Assembly (NCBI GenBank): GCA_963849305.1
Contig: CAWKGV010000002.1
Coordinates: forward strand, 310,001 to 374,000
Origin: CAWKGV01 sp963849305
GTDB lineage: Bacteria > Pseudomonadota > Alphaproteobacteria > Acetobacterales > Acetobacteraceae
Reading direction: 5' to 3'
DNA: 64,000 nt
Made by a program: the position numbers and the translations under genes
In this document: one piece after another, positions 17,781-25,287 of the stretch
Layout: every line of letters begins with the position of its first letter
Position numbering within the stretch: the stretch's first letter is position 1
Notes under the pieces: model-generated
What the model saw: only the letters and a program-made list of their open reading frames with translations
What the model was told of the DNA's origin: nothing
Databases searched by the model: none

Positions 17781-18998
17781 CTACCGGTCGATTTCGCCGA
17801 ACACGATGTCGAGCGAGCCGATGATCGCCACCGCGTCGGCCAGCATGTGCCGCTTCGCCAAATGATCCATCGCTTGCAGGAAGGCGAAGCCGGTCGAGCG
17901 GATCTTGCACCGATAGGGCCGATTGGTCCCGTCCGCCACCAGATAGACGCCGAACTCGCCCTTCGGGCTCTCGGTCGCGGTATAGGTCGCCCCCGGCGGG
18001 ACGTGGAAGCCCTCGGTGAACAGCTTGAAGTGATGGATCAGCGCCTCCATCGACCGCTTCATCTCGACCCGGTGCGGCGGCGTGAACTTGCTGTCCGCCG
18101 CCTTGATCGGCCCCGGCTTCATCTTCGCCAGGCACTGCTTGATGATCTTGACGCTCTCGCGCATCTCCCACAGCCGGACCAGATAGCGGTCATAGCAGTC
18201 GCCGTTGCGCCCCACCGGGATGTCGAACTCCACCTCGGCGTATTTGTCGTAGGGCTGCGCGCGCCGGAGATCCCATGGCACGCCGGAGGCGCGCAAACAG
18301 GGACCGGTCCAGCCCCAGGCGAGCGCGTCCTCGGGGGTCATCACGCCGATATCGACCAGGCGCTGCTTCCAGATGCGGTTGGCGGTAAGCAGCTCCTCCA
18401 GATCATCCACGAACTTGGGGAAAGTGTCCGCCCACTCGGCGATCCGGTCGGTCAGCCCCGCCGGTAGGTCTCGGTTCACGCCACCGGGCCGGAAATAATT
18501 GGCATGAAGCCGCGCCCCGGACGCGGCCTCATGGAACTCCATCAGCTTTTCGCGTTCCTCGAACCCCCACAGGCTTGGCGTGATCGCCCCCACATCGAGC
18601 GCGTAGGTGGTCACGTTCAGCAGGTGGTTCAGCACGCGCGTGATCTCGGCGAACAGCGTGCGGATCCATTGGGCGCGCTCGGGCGCCGCGATGCCGAGCA
18701 GCTTCTCGGTCGCCAGCACGAAGGTCTGCTCCTCGCACATGGGCGAGACGTAATCCAGCCGGTCGAAATAGGGAACGTTCTGGATGTACGTGCGATATTC
18801 GATCAACTTCTCGGTGCCGCGATGCAATAGGCCGATATGCGGGTCAGCCCGCTCCACCACCTCGCCGTCCATCTCCAGGATCAGCCGCAGCACTCCGTGC
18901 GCGGCGGGGTGCTGGGGGCCGAAATTGATCGCGTGGCTATCGATCTCGACGACATGCCGTTTCTTGGCTTCCGTTTCGGGCAGGATGTTCTCGCTCAT
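17781..18998 (-). CDS. nuoD: NADH-quinone oxidoreductase subunit D
   Basis: A 405-residue 49-kDa-type subunit that forms the quinone site with NuoB. The quinone-contacting motif INFGPQHPAAHGVLRL is near the N-terminus, and the C-terminus ends with the expected IIGSLDIVFGEIDR. The ATG at 18998 (MSENILPETEAKK) is preferred over a farther upstream in-frame start that would overlap nuoC. It is a separate gene here, not fused to nuoC. Confidence 0.97.
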   Translation of the reverse strand: MSENILPETEAKKRHVVEIDSHAINFGPQHPAAHGVLRLILEMDGEVVERADPHIGLLHRGTEKLIEYRTYIQNVPYFDRLDYVSPMCEEQTFVLATEKLLGIAAPERAQWIRTLFAEITRVLNHLLNVTTYALDVGAITPSLWGFEEREKLMEFHEAASGARLHANYFRPGGVNRDLPAGLTDRIAEWADTFPKFVDDLEELLTANRIWKQRLVDIGVMTPEDALAWGWTGPCLRASGVPWDLRRAQPYDKYAEVEFDIPVGRNGDCYDRYLVRLWEMRESVKIIKQCLAKMKPGPIKAADSKFTPPHRVEMKRSMEALIHHFKLFTEGFHVPPGATYTATESPKGEFGVYLVADGTNRPYRCKIRSTGFAFLQAMDHLAKRHMLADAVAIIGSLDIVFGEIDR

Positions 18999-19002
18999 AG
19001 CC

Positions 19003-19683
19003 TCAGCTCTTGGGCTCCGGAGCGGGCATGGGCGGGTTGCGCGTGATCTTCGTGCGCTCCTCATGCACCTTCTCGTCGCCCGGCAGGGTGGTCACGCCCT
19101 CCCAGGGGGAGATGAAATCGAAGTTCCGCCAATCCTGCGTCATCCGCACCGGCTCATAAACGACCTGCTTGCGCTCCTCGTCGTAGCGCACCTCGACGTA
19201 GCCGGTCTGCGGAAAGTCCTTACGTAGCGGAAAGCCCTCGAAACCGTAATCGGTCAGGATGCGGCGTAGGTCAGGCTGCCCGGCGAAGATGATGCCATAC
19301 ATGTCCCAGGCCTCGCGCTCCCACCACGTCGCGCACGGCCAGATCGTGTACACGGACGGGACTGGAGTCTGCTCGTCGGTGGTCACGACCACCCGGAGGC
19401 GCTGGTTCAGCGATACCGATAGCAGGTTGTACACCACGTCGAATCGCTCGGGCCGGTCGGGCCAGTCCACGCCGCAGATGTCCACCACTTGCTCGAAGGC
19501 GAAGCGCGGGTCATCGCGCAGCGCCGTCATCAAGCCCACGAGCGCATCGCGCCCCGCATCCGCGATCACCTCGCCAAATTCGACCCGCACATCGCGAATG
19601 CCGGCCAGCGCGCCCACCTCGCGCGCAAGCTGGTCCGAGGGCCGGGGCCGCTCGGCCGCTGGCTGCTCCCGCGCCTCAGCCAC
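19003..19683 (-). CDS. nuoC: NADH-quinone oxidoreductase subunit C
   Basis: A 226-residue 30-kDa-type subunit of the peripheral arm. It has the family blocks FDVVYNLLSVSLNQRLRV, WEREAWDMYGIIFAGQPDLR and DYGFEGFPLRKDFP. The start is most likely the GTG at 19683-19681, which overlaps the nuoB stop by 8 bases; an in-frame ATG about 54 codons earlier lies deep inside nuoB and is unlikely. Ends 4 bases before nuoD. Confidence 0.94.
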   Translation of the reverse strand: MAEAREQPAAERPRPSDQLAREVGALAGIRDVRVEFGEVIADAGRDALVGLMTALRDDPRFAFEQVVDICGVDWPDRPERFDVVYNLLSVSLNQRLRVVVTTDEQTPVPSVYTIWPCATWWEREAWDMYGIIFAGQPDLRRILTDYGFEGFPLRKDFPQTGYVEVRYDEERKQVVYEPVRMTQDWRNFDFISPWEGVTTLPGDEKVHEERTKITRNPPMPAPEPKS

Positions 19684-20245
19684 GCAGGATGGTCCCCGTC
19701 CGCCGGATCTTCTTCTGCAACTGCATGATTCCGTACACCAGCGCCTCGGCTGTCGGTGGGCAGCCGGGCACATAGATATCGACCGGCACCACCCGGTCGC
19801 AGCCGCGCACCACGGAATAGGAGAAATGGTAGTAGCCGCCCCCATTGGCGCAGCTTCCCATGCTGATCACCCAACGCGGCTCGGCCATCTGGTCGTAAAC
19901 CTTGCGCAACGCGGGGGCCATCTTGTTGCAAAGCGTCCCGGCCACGATCATCACGTCGCTCTGCCGCGGCGAGGCGCGCGGAAAAATACCGAACCGATCG
20001 AGGTCGTAGCGCGGCATATAGGCGTGGATCATCTCCACCGCGCAGCAGGCCAGTCCGAACGTCATCGGCCACAGGCTGCCGGTACGCGCCCAGTTCACGA
20101 CCCGATCGACGTTGGCGACGAGGAAGCCCTTGTTCTCCATCTCCCCGGTAATGCCCTTGATGACCGCGTCCTGCTCCGGCCCGGGCGCCAGCGCCTCCCG
20201 GTTCCAGGCGATCCCCGGGGTTGCGGTCCCGATAGTGCTACTCAT
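19676..20245 (-). CDS. nuoB: NADH-quinone oxidoreductase subunit B
   Basis: A 189-residue subunit that holds the terminal [4Fe-4S] cluster N2, which reduces quinone. The cluster ligands are present: the tandem pair in GLACCAVEM, the cysteine in SMGSCANGGGYYHFSYS and that in YVPGCPPTAEAL. The ATG at 20245 (MSSTIGTATPG) follows the nuoA stop by 4 bases. The 3' end overlaps the nuoC start. Confidence 0.97.
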   Translation of the reverse strand: MSSTIGTATPGIAWNREALAPGPEQDAVIKGITGEMENKGFLVANVDRVVNWARTGSLWPMTFGLACCAVEMIHAYMPRYDLDRFGIFPRASPRQSDVMIVAGTLCNKMAPALRKVYDQMAEPRWVISMGSCANGGGYYHFSYSVVRGCDRVVPVDIYVPGCPPTAEALVYGIMQLQKKIRRTGTILRG

Positions 20246-20249
20246 GGCC

Positions 20250-20615
20250 TCATTCCCAATCCAACGCGCCCTTGCACCACTCATAGATGAAGCCGACCGT
20301 CAGGACTCCAAGGAAGCCGACCATGGAAAGGAAGCCGAACAGGCGGATGCTCCCGTAGGCGACCGCCCAGGGAAACAGGAAGGCCACCTCCAGGTCGAAG
20401 ATGATGAACAGGATGGCGACCAGGTAATAACGTACATCGAAGCGCCGGCGGGCGTCGTCGAACGCCTCGAATCCGCACTCATAAGCGGACAGCTTCTCGG
20501 GATAGGGCTTCTGTCGGCCCGCCAGGAGCGTGCCCGCCGTCATGGCGCAGACGACCACCCCGGCGATGACCATGAACACCAAGATCGGCAAGTATGCCGG
20601 CAATACGTATGGCAT
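20250..20615 (-). CDS. nuoA: NADH-quinone oxidoreductase subunit A
   Basis: A 121-residue three-helix subunit and first gene of the nuo operon. The conserved loop YECGFEAFDDARRRFDVRYYLVAI and the acidic helix FIIFDLEVAFLFPW are intact. It lies 155 bases downstream of tRNA-Asp, so the operon promoter should lie in 20616-20770, unless transcription reads through from the tRNAs. No clear -35/-10 pair was identified. Confidence 0.97.
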   Translation of the reverse strand: MPYVLPAYLPILVFMVIAGVVVCAMTAGTLLAGRQKPYPEKLSAYECGFEAFDDARRRFDVRYYLVAILFIIFDLEVAFLFPWAVAYGSIRLFGFLSMVGFLGVLTVGFIYEWCKGALDWE

Positions 20616-20770
20616 GATCTACCCCATCGCCCCGCCTGGGCCGCTCGGGTCCAAGGCACACACTTGTAAGGACGGCGGACATTATCCGCTACTGTCCTGC
20701 CTCGCTATAGGTCGGTCCGACAGGACGCAGCCGCGAGAACAACGGGGTGTCGGTCTTTATCACCTGCTAC

Positions 20771-20847
20771 TGGCGCGAGTGACGGGACTCGAACCCGCGA
20801 CCTCCGGCGTGACAGGCCGGCGCTCTAACCGACTGAGCTACACCCGC
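20771..20847 (-). tRNA. tRNA-Asp (GTC)
   Basis: A 77-base cloverleaf read on the minus strand. The acceptor arms GCGGGTG and CACTCGC pair with one G-T, the D-arm is TAGCTCAGTCGGTTAGAG, the anticodon loop CTGTCAC gives GTC, and the T-arm is GGTTCGAGTCC. A CCA end is encoded at 20773-20771. It lies between tRNA-Val and nuoA on the same strand. Confidence 0.96.
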
Positions 20848-20906
20848 AGCGGCGTGCAGCACTAGGCCGGGGGCGCCGGAGCGTCAAGATATGGAGCGTC
20901 AAGGGA

Positions 20907-20981
20907 TGGTGGGCGGTGACGGATTCGAACCGCCGGCCCTCTCGGTGTAAACGAGATGCTCTACCGCTGAGCTAACCGCCC
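20907..20981 (-). tRNA. tRNA-Val (TAC)
   Basis: A 75-base tRNA on the minus strand, with acceptor GGGCGGT pairing ACCGCCC, the anticodon loop TTTACAC giving TAC, a normal T-arm GGTTCGAATCC, and an encoded CCA. It is 59 bases upstream of tRNA-Asp, so both are probably transcribed together. Confidence 0.96.
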
Positions 20982-20991
20982 CCGCGCCGGT

Positions 20992-21008
20992 CTGGCCGCG
21001 CCGGCCAG
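20992..21008 (-). terminator. Hairpin downstream of the HU gene
   Basis: CTGGCCG and CGGCCAG form a perfect 7-bp stem with a 3-base loop, 20 bases after the HU stop and just before tRNA-Val. There is no T-run, so it may be a weak or Rho-assisted terminator, or only a spacer hairpin. Confidence 0.4.
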
Positions 21009-21027
21009 GTCCGCGCCCGTCCGCATG

Positions 21028-21300
21028 CTAATTGACCGCATCCTTAAGGCCCTTGCCGGCCTTGAAGCGCACCGTCGTGGACGCGGCGATCTTCATCGTC
21101 TCCCCGGTGCGGGGGTTGCGCCCCGTGCCAGCCTTGCGCTGGGCCGTGGCGAAGGTGCCGAAGCCCACCAGCCGCACTTCCTCCTGCTTCTTCAGTGCTT
21201 CCTCGATCGCGCCGAACACGGCGTCAACGGCCTCGGTCGCCTTCGCGCGGGACAGCTCTGTTTCCTCAGCGACAGCCGCGATCAGCTCCATCTTGTTCAC
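21028..21300 (-). CDS. HU family DNA-binding protein
   Basis: A 90-residue histone-like protein that bends and compacts DNA. It has the family pattern KMELIAAVAEETELSRAKA, VRLVGFGTFATAQRKAGTGR and NPRTGETMKI, and the full HU length. The start is the GTG at 21300-21298, which gives the normal (M)NKMELI N-terminus and has a G-rich ribosome site 7-8 bases upstream. The frame continues 5' but without similarity. It is collinear with tRNA-Val, tRNA-Asp and nuoA. Confidence 0.95.
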   Translation of the reverse strand: MNKMELIAAVAEETELSRAKATEAVDAVFGAIEEALKKQEEVRLVGFGTFATAQRKAGTGRNPRTGETMKIAASTTVRFKAGKGLKDAVN

Positions 21301-21645
21301 AGAATATCCCCCCTTGCGCGGTGATGCAGCATAAGTCCGGTGCGGCCCGCCGATCGACGGCCCGTTTAATCTGGCGGACACTAAATGGCAGATTTCCGCC
21401 ACGTCAACGCAATGTCGTCGGGGAGGCCGGACGCGCCGCTGGCCGTGATCGGAACGCAATGGCCGAAAGGCCTGGGAACGCCAGGCGGCCATAGCCGTTC
21501 GGGGCGTATTCAGCCAACGACCGGTGCCCGCCCGCCTGCGGGTGGCGGAAAGGGGACACCCGCACGATATCGGCATCGAGCCGCGGCCGGCGGTCACGCG
21601 CGCCAGCGACCGCTCACAGAACCCACCAAGGAGCACCTCGCCAGC
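21301..21645. promoter_or_regulatory. Divergent spacer between HU and DenD-like genes
   Basis: These 345 bases hold no convincing gene. They must contain the HU promoter (leftward) and that of the DenD-like gene (rightward). One inverted pair, GGCGGA (21372-21377) and TCCGCC (21395-21400), could be an operator; it is weak evidence. AAGGAG at about 21628 is the likely ribosome site of the downstream gene. Confidence 0.35.
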
Positions 21646-22665
21646 ATGCACATCACCATCCTGGGCAGCGCCGGCTTTCTCGGCCGCAAGCTCGCCACGC
21701 ACCTCGCCCAGCACGGCCAGATCGGCGGCAACGAGGTGACCGGGCTGACCCTGTTCGACTTCGCGACCCCGCCGCGGCTGGTGCCGGCGCCCTTCCCCGT
21801 GCGCTGTATTCAAGGCGACATCGCCGATCTGCCGCCCGAGGCTATCCCGCCCGATACCGACGTGGTGTTCCATTTGGCCGCCGTGGTCTCGGCCCAGGCC
21901 GAAGCCGATTACGACCTCGGCATCCGGGTGAACCTGCAAGGCGCGCTGGCGGTAATCGACGCCTGCCGCCGGCTCGGCCAAGGAGTGGAACGGGGAACGG
22001 ATCAGCGTCGCGCCGTTCCGCCGCGCGTGGTGTTCACGTCCTCGGTGGCCACCTTCGGCGGTGGGCAGGACGCGAAGCTGGAAGACGATGCCAGGCAGGT
22101 GCCAGCCAACAGCTATGGTGCGCAGAAGGCCGCGGCCGAGCTACTGCTCAACGATGCCTCCCGGCGCGGGTTCCTCGATCTGGTGGCGCTCCGGCTGCCC
22201 ACGATCGTCGTGCGCCCCGGCCGGCCCAATCGGGCGGCCTCGAGCTTCCTCTCCGCGATCATCCGCGAGCCGCTCCTCGGGCTGGAGACCGAGCTGCCGG
22301 TCTCCGACGCCTTCGCCTCCTGGGTGGCCGGTCCTCGCCGCACTATTGATTGGCTGCTGCACGCGGCGAGCATGAATACCGAGCCGATGGGCATCGACCG
22401 CAGCGTCAATCCGCCGGGGATGAGCGTCACGGTGGCGCACATGCTCCAGGCGCTGGACGAGGTGAAGCCCGGCGCCTCGGCCCTGGTGCGCCACGTTCCC
22501 GATCCCGCGATCGCCGCCATCGTTGAGACTTGGCCGGCGGCATTCGAGCCGATGCGGGCGCGAACACTCGGCTTTTCCGCCCACGAGCCATTGGGTGAGG
22601 TGGTGCGCGCCTTCGTGGAAGACGATCTCGAGGCCACGAAGGCCGAGCGGGGCAACGAACGTTAG
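21646..22665 (+). CDS. NAD-dependent epimerase/dehydratase, DenD-like (D-erythronate dehydrogenase type)
   Basis: A 339-residue extended short-chain dehydrogenase. The N-terminal Rossmann motif is ILGSAGFLGRKLA and the catalytic Tyr-x3-Lys pair is in SYGAQKAAAE, preceded by VVFTSSVATFGG. The overall pattern (FDFATPPRL, DVVFHLAAVVSAQAEADYDLG) is close to DenD, which oxidises D-erythronate at C2. Substrate is not provable from sequence. The ATG at 21646 was chosen for the Rossmann start and an AAGGAG 12 bases upstream. No other denABCD-type genes are adjacent, so it stands alone here. Confidence 0.8.
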   Translation: MHITILGSAGFLGRKLATHLAQHGQIGGNEVTGLTLFDFATPPRLVPAPFPVRCIQGDIADLPPEAIPPDTDVVFHLAAVVSAQAEADYDLGIRVNLQGALAVIDACRRLGQGVERGTDQRRAVPPRVVFTSSVATFGGGQDAKLEDDARQVPANSYGAQKAAAELLLNDASRRGFLDLVALRLPTIVVRPGRPNRAASSFLSAIIREPLLGLETELPVSDAFASWVAGPRRTIDWLLHAASMNTEPMGIDRSVNPPGMSVTVAHMLQALDEVKPGASALVRHVPDPAIAAIVETWPAAFEPMRARTLGFSAHEPLGEVVRAFVEDDLEATKAERGNER

Positions 22666-22977
22666 ACGCGGAGCAGCGGCGCAACAGCGGAGGAGTAACA
22701 ACCAGGGCGCGTGTATCTTTCCGATAACTGAACGAAATTGTTGCTCCGAATCCCCGATCGGCGCGTTATTCCAGTTGAACCGCCGCGCCGATGGTTTCAT
22801 GAATGCCAGGAGAGTCGTCGGTCCCGCGCGCCGGCGGCTGGCCTCGGCTCAGCTCCTTTCTTCCGTCCTTGGACATCGCGCATGTCGGCTGCTTCTGGCC
22901 ATCCAACGCACGCAGGCGCGCCACCCGCCCTGCCTACCGCCAGAAACATGACCGGGCGCAGCAAGACCGGGGACGCG
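22666..22977. other. Spacer between DenD-like and ClC genes with an inverted repeat
   Basis: No gene is supported in these 312 bases. A perfect 9-bp inverted repeat, ATCGGCGCG (22757-22765) and CGCGCCGAT (22784-22792), spans an 18-base loop. It could be an operator for the ClC gene or a weak terminator for the upstream gene. A frame open to the downstream gene starts in this stretch but lacks family similarity. Confidence 0.4.
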
Positions 22978-24759
22978 ATGGCTAAGCGCGACACCGCGCG
23001 GCGGCACCGCCGCCCGCTGCCCGAGGCGGTGCTGCACGCCCCGCAAACGCTGCGCGCGCTGGTCCGCGCAAACGACATCTGGCTGGTGGTGCTGGCGGCA
23101 TTCGTCGGTGCCGCAGCCGGGGTTTTGGTGTACGTCATAACGCTGGCCGCCCAGTTCGCGCACGTGCTGCTGTTCCAAATCAACCTCGAACAACACCTAA
23201 GCGCCATGGACCACGTCGATCGGCTGCGGAGCCTCCTTGTCCCGCCGCTCGGGGGCCTCGCGCTCGGATTGTTCGGGCTGGGGGCGGCGCGCCTGTGGCC
23301 CCGGCGCGCGATCGACCCGATCGAGGCCAACGCGCTGTACGGCGGCCGGATGTCGCTCAACGACAGCCTGATCGTGGTGGCTCAGACCGTGATCTCCAAC
23401 GGCGTCGGCGCCTCGATCGGGCTGGAGGCGGGCTACACCCAGATCGGGGCCGGCATCGCCTCACGGCTTGGACGCAGTTTCCGCCTCCGGCGCAGCGAGA
23501 CGCGGCTGATGGTCGGCTGCGGCGCGGCCGGGGCGATCGCCGCCGCCTTCAATGCGCCCCTCACCGGGAGCTTCTACGGGTTTGAGCTAATCATCGGCAC
23601 CTACACCCTAGGTACGTTCGCACCAGTGGCCGCCTCGGCGATCGTGGCCGTGTCCGTGCTGCACGCGCTAGGGCACGCGCCGTTCGACCTGACGCTCTGG
23701 ATTCCGCCGCTCGCGCCAGAGCATTACCCATCGATCCTGGCGCTTGGGATGATCTGCGCCCTGATCGGCATCACGATCATGCGCGGAGTGACCCTGACCG
23801 AAGACCTGTTCCGCCGCAGCCGCCTTCCAGCCTGGCTGCGCCCGCTGTTCGGAGGAATCGCGGTGGCGTTGCTCGCGCAGGTCACGCCCGCGGTGCTCTC
23901 CTCGGGCCACGGCGCGATCGGGATGGTGATCGAGGCGCATTATGCTGTCGCCTGGGTTGGTCTCCTGGTACTGCTGAAGTCGATCGCCTCGGCGGTCTCG
24001 ATCGGCTCGGGGTTCCGCGGAGGGTTGTTTTTCGCTTCGCTGTTCCTCGGCGCGCTGGTCGGCAAGTTCTTCGCCGGCGTTGAGGTTCTCCTCACGCCTC
24101 ACGCGGTGCCGATGGTAGTGGGCGCGGTCGTGGGCATGAGCGCGCTGGCGGTAGCGATCATCGGCGGGCCGCTGACGATGGGGTTCCTGGCCCTCGAATC
24201 CACCGGTAGCCTGCCTCTCACTATCGCCGTGCTCGGCGCCTGCGTCGTCTCGGCGCTCACGGTGCGGCGCACCTTCGGCTATTCCTTCGCGACCTGGCGC
24301 TTCCACCTGCGCGGCGAGGGCATCCGCAGCGCGGTCGATGTCGGCTGGATGCGCAATCTTACCGTCGGGCGCATGATGCGTCGCGAATTGCGCACGGTAC
24401 GCGCCGAAACCCCGCTCACCGCCTTCCGGCGCGACTTCCCGCTCGGATCGACGCAACGAGTGGTCGCGCTCGACCCCGAGGACCGCTACGCCGGCATCGT
24501 CCTGGTTGCCGAGGCCCATGCCGACGACACGGACGGCCATCTAGTGAGCGATGTGCTGCATAACGGCGAGGACATGTTGCTCCCGCAGATGACGATCAAG
24601 GAAGCGGTGGGCCTGTTCGAGAGGGCGGAAAGCGATGCTCTGGCCGTGGTGGACGGTGCAGAGACCAAGCACGTCATCGGTTTATTGACGGAACAATATG
24701 CGCTCCGCCGCTATACCGAGGAACTGGACCGACGCCGCCGCGAGCTGTCCGGGGAATGA
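22978..24759 (+). CDS. ClC-family anion channel/transporter with C-terminal CBS region
   Basis: A 593-residue membrane protein of the voltage-gated ClC family, with about 10-12 hydrophobic segments followed by a soluble region (from about residue 450) that resembles a CBS-domain pair. The gating-glutamate loop appears as GASIGLEAGYTQIG, so the Glu is kept but the canonical Gly-Arg-Glu-Gly-Pro is not. The third filter motif is GLFFASLFLGA instead of Gly-Ile-Phe-x-Pro. These changes place it in a divergent ClC branch, and ion specificity is uncertain. The ATG at 22978 has GGGGA upstream; an ATG ten codons earlier is also possible. A strong terminator follows. Confidence 0.85.
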   Translation: MAKRDTARRHRRPLPEAVLHAPQTLRALVRANDIWLVVLAAFVGAAAGVLVYVITLAAQFAHVLLFQINLEQHLSAMDHVDRLRSLLVPPLGGLALGLFGLGAARLWPRRAIDPIEANALYGGRMSLNDSLIVVAQTVISNGVGASIGLEAGYTQIGAGIASRLGRSFRLRRSETRLMVGCGAAGAIAAAFNAPLTGSFYGFELIIGTYTLGTFAPVAASAIVAVSVLHALGHAPFDLTLWIPPLAPEHYPSILALGMICALIGITIMRGVTLTEDLFRRSRLPAWLRPLFGGIAVALLAQVTPAVLSSGHGAIGMVIEAHYAVAWVGLLVLLKSIASAVSIGSGFRGGLFFASLFLGALVGKFFAGVEVLLTPHAVPMVVGAVVGMSALAVAIIGGPLTMGFLALESTGSLPLTIAVLGACVVSALTVRRTFGYSFATWRFHLRGEGIRSAVDVGWMRNLTVGRMMRRELRTVRAETPLTAFRRDFPLGSTQRVVALDPEDRYAGIVLVAEAHADDTDGHLVSDVLHNGEDMLLPQMTIKEAVGLFERAESDALAVVDGAETKHVIGLLTEQYALRRYTEELDRRRRELSGE

Positions 24760-24809
24760 TATCCACGGTCCTTGAACGGACCGAGTAGTTTGTCGTTCCG
24801 ACCCCTCGC

Positions 24810-24842
24810 CCTGCCCCTCCGGCAGGGGAGGGGCAGGCTTTT
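24810..24842 (+). terminator. Rho-independent terminator after the ClC gene
   Basis: CCTGCCCCTCC and GGAGGGGCAGG form an 11-bp stem with a 6-base loop, followed by CTTTT. It lies 50 bases after the ClC stop. The same stem composition resembles the dispersed GC repeats seen elsewhere in the window, and a second related copy follows at about 24862-24893. Confidence 0.7.
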
Positions 24843-24909
24843 GCTCACGGCTCGACTCCTCCCCTCCAATTGCGGGAGCGGGCCGGTGGACGGGTCGCGG
24901 AGACGCGCG

Positions 24910-25230
24910 CTATGGCTCGCCTCGCTCGTCCACCTCGTTCGTCATCACCATGACCGCGCGCCGCAACCGTATGACGCCGCCGCGCACCTGGCCCTCGTCG
25001 CAGAGCTGACGACCCTCCACCGAGAGGCTGGCGACCTCCGTGGGGACCGGAGCGGCGGACATGCGCACCAACTCGGTCACGCGTTCCAGAAGCTGCCGGC
25101 AGTACCGCTGTGTGTCGGTCGTCACCACGAACGGCGGGGACCGGATCACACCATGCACGCCCGTCAGCAGAACCAAGCCCACTCCGGCCGTGATGCCGGC
25201 GACTCCGGTTGTTCGGGCCAAGGGCGACAT
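24910..25230 (-). CDS. Small exported protein of unknown function
   Basis: A 106-residue protein with a hydrophobic N-terminal segment (residues about 8-30, GVAGITAGVGLVLLTGVHGVI) that could be a signal peptide or anchor. The remainder is a helical soluble part with two cysteines (RYCRQLLERV and GRQLCDEGQVRGG) and a positively charged end RGGVIRLRRAVMVM. The pair of cysteines could form a disulfide in the periplasm. It is 57 bases downstream of the sensor kinase on the same strand, so it may belong to that regulatory operon. I recall similar short proteins in Acetobacteraceae but cannot name a function. The start lacks a strong ribosome site. Confidence 0.55.
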   Translation of the reverse strand: MSPLARTTGVAGITAGVGLVLLTGVHGVIRSPPFVVTTDTQRYCRQLLERVTELVRMSAAPVPTEVASLSVEGRQLCDEGQVRGGVIRLRRAVMVMTNEVDERGEP

Positions 25231-25287
25231 GCATACCCAATAGCGTGGCCCACCCTCTCCGCGTGTGGGTGCAACATGACAACAGCG

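Noticed and set aside
20771..20981. Use of the tRNA genes as an integration site for a genomic island
   Set aside because: Both tRNAs are flanked by core genes (HU, nuoA), no duplicated tRNA 3' end was noticed nearby and no integrase gene is present.
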